Below are positions 1-12,700 of a stretch of 64,000 nucleotides of DNA, in pieces (within the stretch, counting starts at the first letter, position 1; the number at the start of each line of letters is the position of its first letter). Position numbers and translations under genes: made by a program. Below the pieces are notes generated by a model that ran no database searches, was not told where the DNA came from, and saw nothing but the letters and a program-made list of their open reading frames with translations. This DNA is from Flabesymbios commensalis. Its lineage: Eukaryota > Annelida > Polychaeta > Terebellida > Flabelligeridae. Location: positions 23,110,106-23,174,105 of the forward strand of contig OZ024915.1 of assembly GCA_964017125.1 (NCBI GenBank). The letters are read 5' to 3'.

Positions 1-139
1 TGTCTTAGTTAGCTCTTTCAGATTCATTTGAATACCTATGGTATTATGGGTCTACGGCCATTAGAAATATCTTTGTCAGAATCTGACGTCTGTAGACGTC
101 AGATTCTGATGACTAAAGTCGATCCCCGCACTGTAAGGG
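1..139. mobile_element. piggyBac-type MITE (family A), partial
   Basis: It ends GCACTGTAAGGG followed by TTAA. Contains the family core AGTTAGCTCTTTC...TGGGTCTACGGCCATTAG and the palindrome TCTGACGTC, TGTA, GACGTCAGA. The left end is off window. Confidence 0.75.
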
Positions 140-734
140 TTAAATAGTTGTGGAGAATGCTCAGTTAATCAAATAATTTTTTTTGCGAAGATCTCAGCCT
201 ATTTTTAAGAATAAAAATATTTTTCGTCGTTTGAAGCTGTTTTTTTTGTTAGCAATTCCAGTTTTAGAGAAAAAAAAAATTCAGCAAAACAAGGGTTAAT
301 TACAAAATAATAATGATGTGTATGATTTGAATTTGCTATCTATCATAAAATTCTGTATTTTTCATCCATACCGGGTAGTGAAGATTTAATGGTTTGCTGG
401 GATACAGCTATTATGAAGCTTGAGAGAATCAACGATCTGAAAATATGTTCTCCCTCATAAAAAAACAATTTGAATTGTTTTTTATCTACTCTAATGTTGA
501 TTTTTATTCCAACTGCACTTCATATTTTTATTTAGCTGTAACAAAATGATAAGGACAATATAATATTTTCTGAAATATCAAAAAATATTTTGGAGGTACT
601 GTGAGGTTATTATCCAGATCCCAGCAAACACAAGATGCAGAAACAAAGGTGTTTTAAAGCTGGCCCATAAACTGTGACGATTGGCCAACATTAAAACAAC
701 ATTAGGGTGTCCAGTGTTGGATAGGGATACTAAC

Positions 735-3700
735 CTGACGCTCTCATCTGTATTAGCCTCAGGTATTGGTTAATGGTACAGCTTGTGTCAACATCACAGT
801 CGTCTGTCATCTCTAAATATTGATGAATTAGAGGCACCAGCCCGGGAAATCCTCCTTCCTGCAAAAAGTATTTATAATAACCAAATTATTCAGTATTTTA
901 TGCCTGTGCTAATTGGAAAATAGTATTAGTGTGTTTTTACGAAAAAGCGTTTTCCTTTTAAGCCAGGCACAAGATACAAAATCAAGAGTTATTAAGACTA
1001 GATGTGAGCTCCAGCAGAGACTGTCTAAATCCTTAAATCGCTGACATATTTTGTATAAATCACAGGAGACCATTTTTTCAAGTTTGAAATAATCATAAAT
1101 GCATTATTTCCCGCTTTATTTGAATATCTATGTTACGGGTCTACGGCCATTATAAATAATTTTACTCCTAAAGCGCAGGGATCGACTTTAGACGTCAGAA
1201 TCTGATGTCTCCAGACGACTAAAGTCAATCCCCGCTCTGTGAGGATTAATAAACACAAAATACAAAAACATTTGTATACCATTTATACAACATCAGTCCA
1301 ACGTCTTCGACGTTGGTCCAACATTGTAAAAATATAATACAAATATTTTCTGGGTAATCAGTATGTCACTACTTACTTTTCCATTGATAATCTCGTTGAG
1401 TGTCATTTCTGTGTACTCGTCATCAATGGGGTGCTGTTCATCTGGCTCAGGACGGGAACATCCACACGCAACTTCTGCTGCGGGCGGCGAGTTACCTGTA
1501 ATCAACCATCATAGAAAGTGTCAGTAAATATAATTATTGAGTCACCGATATTCATTTCCAAAAGTCTTATATAACATTCAAAATAAGTTATTCATGGTTC
1601 CAAGAATCGGTGAGATAGTAGTAAAAGTAGTAAAAACTTATGACCTTTCGACTTGCTACGGCAAGCCTTTATCACATACTAATATCCTGGAAGTGAACGA
1701 GACTGGTGGTTGAACTGGACTGGCATAGACCCAAAGTCAAGAAGGCCATTCACATACGCCAACGACGACCAACTATGAACAGGGACCAAGGCTACCCGCT
1801 ACCACACATCTACGACAAGATCATTTCGCGATGTCTGAGCCATTTTACCGCCAGGACATCAGATGTCTGAGCCATTTCACCACCAGGTCGGTATGTGATC
1901 AAGGCTTGCCGTAGCAAGTCAAAACATTTCAAACTTTTTATGTTCCAATGTTAACCCTTATCCTACTAAATTAAAGTGGCTGAAATTTACTCATATTTGT
2001 TTAACTTGAGCACAAATATTTGCAAATCTTGATGGTTAGACACACCTTTCATTCCCAATAGCAGTGATTTGGTCGACTAATAAAACAGATAAAAAACGAC
2101 AATAGCCGTGATCAGCAAGATAAGGGTTGATACATTGTACTACTACCTTATACAACACATTGACAGTACTAGAACATTACTACATGTACTCACACGTCAT
2201 CAGGTCTTTTCTAAAATGGAATTGTTCTTTATTGACAGCATCTCGTTTTTGAGCTCGCTTCATGTTCTCGTCCACCTGTAGACAAAATAAAATACAGGAT
2301 ATAGCAAATATCAATAAATGCTTAGCCCCGAGACCGCTGACGTCGATTATAGTGGTATTTATGTGGTGTTATTCAAACTTGTGAAACCAGTTTATTAGAA
2401 AGAAAATGTCTTATATTTATGGAATTGAAATTCGCTAAGAATTTAATTTCACAAATCCGAGTAATTTTCAGTAACTTTAAGCTATGGATCGGAGTAGCTC
2501 CAAGTGCAGAAAATTTAAATTAAATTTCACAGTGGATATTAATATACATGTATATAGCGCAAGAAGGCCTCAAAATTCCATTGGGCATTAATGACTAGCT
2601 ACTATGTAGATAATCAAATTGGAAAAAAAAAAAAAAATCAAATTTAGGATATGAATAATACTCCAGTAAAGTCTTGTAATTCACTTTCACAAAAAATGTA
2701 CCCTTCACTGTATTCACTATACAAGATCACTATTTACATAATAGTAATCATGATCGACACACATTGCTGTATAATAAGGAAGAATGCCATACATGTCGTC
2801 TCCTCGGAGCTAAAGGATCATTTAGCTCCGAGGCAACGATGTATTCTACAGTCTGCAGACAATTTATCTCATATACCATCAAAATTATGTATTTTTTGGA
2901 TGGTTTCGTCAAATGACTTTGCTAATTTTACCTTGCTGATTGGAATGAGGAGATTTAATCTGTAAGATAGAATCACTCTGGTCATCAACACAATGAATAT
3001 CGCATAGGCTGCATTTTCAAAATCAGTCAATTGAACCTGTTTAATGAAAAGATATAATAATAATAATGCATAGATCATAGAAGAATTTACTTGTAATCTG
3101 TTCACAATGTACTCATTTCAAGTAAAGAGGAGGTGAAAAGTCTGTTCCAAAGATGTCAATAAAATAAAATATGTGTACGTGTATAGTTATACTATAGATC
3201 AGGTAATTTTCGCGTGTTTAAATTTTTGTGAATTTCTGATTTTGAGACTTTTCACAAAGTTTAGAATTCACAAATTTTCATTTTTCATTAGTAGCTCTAT
3301 TATATAGAGATGCCAGTGGGTCATGGGAAAAAATCTGGATTTACTTTTTTGAAGTCGAAAAAAGCCATTTTAGGTCGATAAAACTGGCATTCCTAATTAT
3401 AATAATAATTTTCACGTGATTTTTGAATTCACGAATTTGTCCTCCTCGGGAAATTCGCGAAAACTAAAATCTCGCGAATATTACCGGATCTACAGTATAT
3501 ACTGTTTCAATATGACGAGGATGTAGCCATACACACCTCTGTTGGTCTGAACTCAACCCTCCAGCCAATATCGGAGTTTGGAGGCGGTGGTTTGAATCTC
3601 ATTGTCTGCCAGTTTGTAGATTGTATATTCTGAAAAGAACATATTCACATTTAAAACCGTTTAAACCCTCATCACACATAAAAGTTTCACCACTTTTCAT

Positions 3701-6700
3701 AAAACTTGAGAGTTTATAGGGCAAATTTTCATGAAACTTTATTAACAATAATATGTCAATTTTTCAAATTTGTCAGCCACTTGTACTAGAAAGTGATAAA
3801 CTTTGATGTAATTTACTTCAACAGTTGTAGATTAGGCCAAATTTTTTTTGTCATTTTCATGCACTACAAGTAGAGAATCACGACAGCAATTTGGGCCTTT
3901 TTGTGAATGAAGATTTAAATTCAGACTTGAAAGGGTTTACAGAATCAGTTCAGCCGTTTATAATATCTCAGTTTTACTAAGTCAAAAATTAGAAGAAAAT
4001 AGATGAAATAAATAACTGTTACTTTTTAAAGTAGATATTTATTTATTTTTATGAAATAAAACATCACTTAGTAATTGATATCATGTTATATGTATGAGGT
4101 TGATAATTATTATTTATGTTACCTGTATTGTATATTGTCTAATATCTGATACATATTTTCAAACTGTGGATTAAACAATCACATGTAATTCAGTCATTAT
4201 AAAATGATATCAATTACTAAGTGATGTTTTATTTCATGAAAATAAATAAATATCTACTTTGAAAAGTAATAATTTGAATTAGAGAAATGGCTCACCTCAA
4301 AATGGTCTGTATCTTGGCTGTCATCTTGGTTAATTTTCTCAGAGAACAAAGAAACTGGATCTCTGATGAATAAATGTGCTATGTGCTGCGCTAACGCATG
4401 ATCAATACCTACAATAAGAGAATAATAAATGTTTTGACAGTCAATAAGATTAGGATTTTTTCTCACGGAAAATAATATTTCAGTGCACTTTTCCAAAAAA
4501 ATTAAAATATTTTTTTTGGTATGTTCATACATGTATAATACCAATGTTGATAGTTATAATACTTCTATTGTTCTTGCTGACATTTCTATGATTTGATATG
4601 AATTTCATCAGAAAGGTTGGGAGGTGAGTGAATTTTTACCCGAGAATCCAAAGCAGTGCCTCATCCAGCCATTTCTAACATGGCGCAGGGCCATGCTGCC
4701 ATTCGTGAGCACCATTTTGCACTTTGGGGGCAAAATGTTGCCCTTCATGTTGCCCTTCCAAAGTTCAGCAGGTGCTATGGCCCTTGGAACTATTGCTAGG
4801 TCACATTCAAACCCTCCCATGCCACTGGGACAGATTCAATCTGTGTAATCTTGCAAGGTATACAAAAATTAGGTGCCCCCATGATATGTAGTGCGATTCC
4901 CCTTCTTAATCCTAGATGAAACACTGCAAATACTGTATTTATAATCTAGGTTCAGGCTGACACCCAAACATTGATTTTCTTGGACTACCATGTATTTGCA
5001 CAGCACTACTAGTTGAATGGATAACACAGATATCCACCAGTGACATTGTACCCATTGAAATAGTGGTGTTAGACACACCACAATGTAGTAAATCAGTAAG
5101 CACCTACTCAATAAGGGTATGTCCTTACTCTTGTGCTGCTGAATTGTTTGTTTCTATTATTCATTCATTTGAAGCTGCAAATGCTGACACAATTTCCAGC
5201 TTCATTTGACGAAAAATATGTATATTTTTGAAAAAAAGACATCTTCTAAATTGAGTTATTTGACAAACTGAGCATCTACCACAAACTATATTATCTATTT
5301 CAGTGACATATTATTTGGGTAAACATCTGTTTGAAACTGTATAGGTATATATATGGGTGTAGCACCACAAGGGATCATTCTATTTCATATCAATCTAATG
5401 ATAACCAGATTATAGCAAAAGATAGAAACTGAAATGCATCAGTGTGCATGGCCAATTATTATAGTTTATTTTAGAGGCAAGCACATCTTCAACATCATAT
5501 TACGATACTGTACACTAAATAATTTCAAAGCCATAAAGACATTATAAAGACATATAAAATGTTGATTTTTTTCAGAACTATCAGCCACACCATATACCCT
5601 TTAACCATCAAGTTAAAGTGCTCATAATATCTATAGTAATTTTTGGATATTTTATTTTATTCAAAAAGTAAAGTTTGCAAGAGAAATGAGCATTGAATTT
5701 ACAAGATCTGCACATCATTTTGATTCAAATTATACAAATATAAATAATTTTTAAATAAATTTAAATTCTGGATGTAATGTAGGGATTTACAGGTTGACTA
5801 GTAGTTACCTCCTTCTCTTAGTTCTCTGTAGATATCTTTGTCCATCACTAAATCAATATCATTATATTTATCACTGCAAGGCGACAAGTAGGTGTCTATG
5901 GAATCGTACCTTGACTTGTCTATCACAAACTTGTTTTCTTTTAGAGGCTGAAAGTAGAAATTAGACAAAAATTTAGATCACCAAATATTGTGATATACTA
6001 TGTATACATGGATGTGTAAAATAATTGTAAATAATACCACCCTATTTATTGCCAAATCCTTACTCCCAAAATCCTCAAGATTTCATTTTAACTCTTATTC
6101 TTCTGATTAGTTTGTAACATTTTTCAGCTTGATTTTAGCTGGAATTGCTGACACAATTTCGAGCAGCTTCAAATGACATCAAATTTAAGCTGCATTTTAT
6201 TTAGTTTGAAACTATGTAGTTTGAAAACGTACATAAATATGAGCGTAGGAGTAAAAGGTTTAATATGCTTGAACAATATAATATGCCATGTAAGTGTTAC
6301 AAATTATTACCAGTAACTCTTGTGTAACTGAATTGTTTGTTTCTATTTTTCATTTAATTAGAGCTGAAATTTTGTGCGTGCATAATGACCATTTTCTGAA
6401 CTTGTAAGAGGTCGACAAGTGACCTATTTTGAGCAGGTGGGTCACATATACTGTTCCAGCAGCACGAGGGTTAAGGGAAAATAGACATCTACCAAATAAA
6501 ATATTTTAGCATCTTTTATCTATTAGAGTACTTCATTTGGTTTGACATTCATCTATCCGTGTCCAGCAGCGCAAGGGTTAAAAACATAACAAAGTAGATT
6601 ATATTAACAGCAGGTTGTTCACCTTCAGGCCTCGTTCCTCTTCTGTTCTGTCATCGACAGATGCTGCTATAATATTCCATCTGGCGTCTATGTCACAAAG

Positions 6701-9700
6701 GTAACCTCTATGAACAGGGCTCGCAGCACTCAATGCCAACTACAGAAACAAAATACAACACATTCAGCATAACACAAGAATATACTAGTACCAGTGTTAA
6801 CTTTCTATAATTCCCCCGAAATATTAGAAAATGACATATTCTAAATATAAACAAGAGCACACTCGATAATAGCCCGCCGCCGAATTATGATAAAGAAAGT
6901 AAAGACGAATGTCATCACGTAAATAACAACCCAAGATATAAATGGTATGTTAAACCAGCCGCTTTTCAAGTTATCGCGCCCACAAGGTCAAATTATGGAC
7001 GTAAAATAAATGTGAAAAATCGCAATAAGTCAACCATTTTGATTTTTTTACCGGCCATTATTGAGCTTGTCCAAGAACTGCTTATTAGTAACATGCATAA
7101 CAAACTTGAAGAGGATACTTGTGAAAATGTTGAAGTTATCGCGCCTACAAGGTCAAATTATTGACGTAAAATGAGAAAAATCGCAATAAATCGGCCATTT
7201 TGAATTTTTTTTCAGCCATTATTGAACTTGTCCAAGAACTACTTATTAGTAACATGCATAACAAATTTGAAGAGGATATGTGAAAAACTTTTCAAGTTAT
7301 CGCGCCCACAAGGTCAAATTATTGACGTAAAATCACAATGAATCGGCCATTTTTTTTTTTCCAGCCATTATTGAACTTGTCCAAGAACTACTTATAAGTA
7401 ACATACATAACAAATTTGAAGAGAATATGTGAAAAACTTTTCAAGTTATCGCGCCCACAGGGTCAAATTATTGACGTAAAATGAGAAAAATCGCAATAAA
7501 TCGGCCATTTTTTTTTTTTTTTCGGCCATTATTGAACTTGTCCAAGAACTACTTATTAGTAACATGCATAACCAATTTGAAGAGGATATGTGAAAAACTT
7601 TTCAACTTATCGCGCCCACAAGGTCAAATTATTGACGTAAAATGTGAAAAATCGCAATAAATTGGCCATTTTTTTTTTTTTTCGGCCATTATTGAACTTG
7701 TCCGAGAACTGGTCATTAGTAACATGCATAACAAATTTGAAAAGGATATGTGAAAAACTTTTCAAGTTATCACGCCCACAAGGTCAAATTATTGACGTAA
7801 AATGTGAAAAATCGCAATAAATCGGCCATTTTTTTTTTTTTCGGCCATTATTGAACTTGTCCGAGAAGTGGTCATTAGTAACATGCAAAACAAATTTGGG
7901 AAGGAAACATGAAAAACTTTTCAAGTTATCGCGCCCACAAGTAAATGTTAACGCCGACGCCGACGCCGACGCCGACGACGCCGAACTTCAATTGCAATAG
8001 CCCACCTTTTTTAATTAAAATTAAAAGGCGGGCTAAAAAGATACATGTTATTATACTAAGATATTTAATGTTTAATTGGCACATAAACATGATAAACATG
8101 TGTTTCTAAACAAAACATAACCATTGGGGCCATGAACTTTTTTACACATAGTTGTCTCTAAAACTGATCGACAACAAGTGGATACATGCAACTTAACCTT
8201 TCACCCACAAGTTTTCTGAATAAAATTTTAACTGACTTGAAGTTGAGTCTCGCTACAGCAATTCACATCTTCAAAATTTATTGTAAAATGTAATTTAAAA
8301 TAGATTAAAAGACTACTATAGTCGTGGTTAGCGGTGAAAGGGTTAGGTCACAACATATATCAGAGTCATAGCCTTAACACTTGAAGCGTTGAATTAATTT
8401 GTAAAAAACATCGCAACCAAAGGTGTTTTTTCAATTTGAAGTCATCAATAATGTCTTTGTTAGCTCTTTCTGATTCACTTGAATACCTATGTTATGGGTC
8501 TATGGCGATTAGAAATATTTGTACTCTTTCAGCACGGGGATCAACTTTAGTCGTCAGAATCTGATGCCTGTAGACGTCAGATTCTGCTGATAAAGTCGAT
8601 CCCCGCACTGTAAGGGTGAAGATGATAGTCAACATCAATCGGTGGGAAATAATAATGCTGCAAGTGTCCAATAAATTTTTACCCTGGTAATGAGAAGTAG
8701 AAAGAAATATAATCATGAAAGGTAACCAAAAATTGCTCGTTAGGCACAATAAAAGTCGGCACTTGTCACATGTAGTCCCTTAGTAACCAAAGTGTTGTAT
8801 GTTGCAAACATTAGAATAACAGGTAAAACACTTTGGCTGCTAGAGCATGATATTTATTATAATAAACTCCCATATTCCAATAAACGCCCCACCTGCGATT
8901 TGAAAAAAAGCATTTAAAAACTACTCTAATAAGCGTTTATCACAATAAATACGGTACTTGAAATGAAAGATTCTCACCAAAATAGGACACATTGGAGAAA
9001 GGTGGTCGTACAGGTAGCGTGCCTCGTTGATTTCACAAGCTTGAAATGTCATCTGCAGGCATGAACAGCCCATTCCAAATCCCATAGCATCCATATACAC
9101 ATGGTCTGGCTTGGCAACTCTGGCACTTTCACCCATATCACCGTAACTTGATAAATCCTCTTCAAAAGGTTGTTGTGTATTAACATCTCTAAAAACTGAA
9201 CATAGAAACATGACAATAATTAATGGCCAGAAAATGTTATTGATTTCAAAAGTTTAAAAGTTTTTCCAGCTTTAACCCTTACAGCGCGGGGACTGTCTAA
9301 AGACGATACCTGCGCGGAAAGAAATAAACAAATTATACTGGTTGTAAGCCCATAACATAGGTATTCGAATGAAGCCGAAAAAGCTAACTAAGACATTTCT
9401 GATGGTTTAAAATTGAAAAAGTCCCTTTGTCCTCCATAGTTTACACAAAAATATTTCAGCGTTGTAAGGGTTTATCAATTATATCTTTCACCCTTTAATA
9501 AAGGGCGGAGGATAGTTGACAAAACATCACACGTAGTTTCCTTATTCAATGTCAAACTTTGTCAGGAGTCCCCACTATATCATCTTGGTTTAACCCTTTC
9601 ACCACTGAAGCCCGTTTTTATGTGCTGAATGCCATAGCATTCAGCACATAAAAACGGGCTTCAGTGGTGACAAACTTCTACATGGAGCACTGCATCTATC

Positions 9701-12700
9701 CCGCATCTATCACCTCTTTTTTCAAACATCAATTAGGAGATGAAGGGTTGATTATATGGTGTTATAACTATCACCACCATAAAAATGGAAAGTCATTATA
9801 AAATGGAGTAGGTTTTAAATATTGCCGATTACTGTATTGCCGATTACTTTTCAGGATTTTGAGAGAGGACTCATGTTTGCATGATATCAGTTGTGGAAAA
9901 AAGTATAGACAGGGATCAGCTGATAAATATGCTTGATTAAAAACCAGTGAGTGGATTGATCAATAACTACTTCACAATTTTTTTAATTTTTGCCACGTAC
10001 TGGGTATGTTGATTGCAACTTTTTCACCACGACGATGACGAATGTTCCTGGACAGAGTGCTGAAAACAAAAAATAGAAGTAAAGCAGGTGCAGAAATCAT
10101 GCAAAATAAAACATTGGTGTCAAAGACAACTAAAATGTATAAGATTTAATAAAACTTAAGGACAAATAACTTAAAGTCATGCTATTATTCTGGTAACCGA
10201 TATATAAAATTTGCACACAAAAAAATCTGCGAGTGTCAGAGTAAAAATTTAATATTTATGTACAATTTGAATAAAAAAATATCTAAATCCAACAAATTCA
10301 ATGCTCATTTCTCACACAAATTTTCTCATTTGAAGGACAAATAAATGGGCTGAAAACAGGCATAGACATGATTTGACTTGAACCTTAAAACAGCTAAGCA
10401 CAGGTTTTCATTACGTTTCATTAGCCATTTAAATCACAGTTATTGGGAAATGTGTGTTTAAACATCAACATCTGCAAATGTTTGATCTGAAATTACATTT
10501 TCACCCACTTGATGTTGTGGGTCGCGGTAGCGAGACACAACGTCAAGTGGGTGAAAATTCTTTAATTAAGCTCTTTAAGGGTTAGTAGTTACAGGGTAAC
10601 TGCTGCATTAATTGGTGAATTTTACCTGAATCGAGGATGACCATCAAAAATGACATCATCTGGAAAGAAGAGCGACCTTGAAGCACTACTCTCCTTCTGC
10701 GGTGTTGTCATCGTGGCAGGATCTGTGAAGTTAGGACAGCCAAGTCTGAAATTAAACAACACCAGTAACTCTTTTGGCAACCATGGGGCATATGTACAGT
10801 GATTATTCAAACAGAAAATTGATAAAAAAAGCCGTGATGTGAAAATTGTTTTACCTATCAACAAAATAATGTAAGTATAGCGGATTAAAGCATGATATCC
10901 ATGCCCAATACTAAATATCATGGATCGCGTAGATGTTGAATCTCCCCTGACATGGCTTGTTTCATGTGCTTCTTAGATTAAGCAGCTGCTTGACATAATT
11001 AAGATTATTTGCCAAGGGAAGACGAGTACAAATGAAATTAAAGTAACCCTAGTCCTACTGAATGGTTTGTTTTTTAATTCCCTAGTCCTGCTAAATGGTT
11101 AACTTTTTAATTCTGATTCATTTGAAACTGGAATTGCCAAAGTAATTTCCCACTTTAAACAATGAAAAATATTACTATTTGCTAAAACGGGACACCTTTA
11201 AATTAATTCACTGAACATTAATCACAAAATATTATCGATTTCAGCAGCTATCTATTAAGTTTGAAACTTGCTTATACCTGTATACATGTATACAGTCCCA
11301 GAAACACAAAGATTAAAAAGTTTGATATCTCACCTGGGAAATGATGTCAGACTGAGTGCCATTTCACCGTCCTGAAGTAACCTCTGAACTTCTTCTCGCC
11401 TGAAATAAAGAGAAATACTTTCTAAAACTAAAATACAATGATGCTTAACCTTAGATTGGCCGAACACTAGTCAAATGACATAATGTCAGAAAACAATCAT
11501 TGAAGCGCTAAGTTGTACCATTTGAATTTTTAACCCCTTGGAGTTGTGTCTCACTGCAGCGCCCCACAACTTCTAAGTGGTTGAAAAATACTTATGTAAT
11601 GTCTGAATCAAAAGATATGCCAATCTAGCTAATTGATTACTCATTTCTCCTTCAGCTTTACTTGTTTGAAGGAGAAATACAAAGGCTTAAAATGGCTGTA
11701 GACATGATTTGCACTTCAATCCTCAAAGCGCTGAATTATTTTGTAAAAACCAAGGAGACTAAAGGGATTTTTTTCAATTTAAAATCATTATAAATGTCTT
11801 AGTTAGCTCTTTCTGATTCACTTAAATACCTATGTTGTGGGTCTACGGCTATTAGAAATATTTTGACTACAGTGTGGGGATCGACTTTAGTCATCAGAAT
11901 CTAATGTCTATAGACGTCAGATTCTGTAGGGGTTAAGCGTTAGAAATGGACCTGTTAGTCACCTACCTGAGCTTCATATTAGCTTCCACCATGTTGAAAT
12001 GGGCCATTCGATGCCCATACGGCGCTCCAGGAGTCCCTTCTATCATGTAGGATGCATATTCAGGGCGCCAAGTAGTGGGATGGTCACTATTGACAAATAA
12101 AATTAGAATATAAATGATGACAGCTTCTTATATGCTGTGCAATGATAACCCAGTTCTTTAAATAAATTGAAACAGAACATTTATTGCCTATTGTTATTTT
12201 TCCCTTACTGTGGATGATTTTGTTCTGCTTCTTGTAGTTTATCAAGCAGTAAACCAGCACACAATACCAATTTGGCTTCACGATTGTTGTCATCCAATTG
12301 CACAAGCATGTACTCCACCTAAAAATATATCAGCTCATTTCATTTTCAGGATTGTTGCATGGTCTTGGGTTAACTGGTCTAGGGTTAACACCTTCCTTGT
12401 AACACTTGTTTTTTAGCTTTTTACAATATTATACTAATTTCAGTCAACAATGTTTGGGCATCAAATCAGGTGAAGAAATTATCTAAAATTATATATATAC
12501 ATGTATAGCAGATATATAGAATTGGTAGATCTGTAGATTGGCAAACTTTCTAGATCCTAAATTTTAATCATGCTAAATTTTACTATTTACTGCCTAGTAA
12601 CTAGGGCCAAAGGCCTCATGTGTTTGGGGCAAAGGGAGGATTCTGAAATACTACAAATTATTCAATTAGAAGGGTGTGTCATTCTGATTGATCAGAATAG

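Noticed and set aside
4608-4848. Opposed 70-74 codon frames in a GCLC intron
   Set aside because: No similarity to GCLC, no splice support; locally GC-richer, likely a worn repeat.
9600-9669. Near-perfect 70-base hairpin resembling a microRNA precursor
   Set aside because: Arms are too perfect and it sits between CCCTTTC and AAGGG transposon ends next to TTAA; better explained as a MITE. The same applies to the hairpins at 10497, 16214, 31389, 31938 and 32588.
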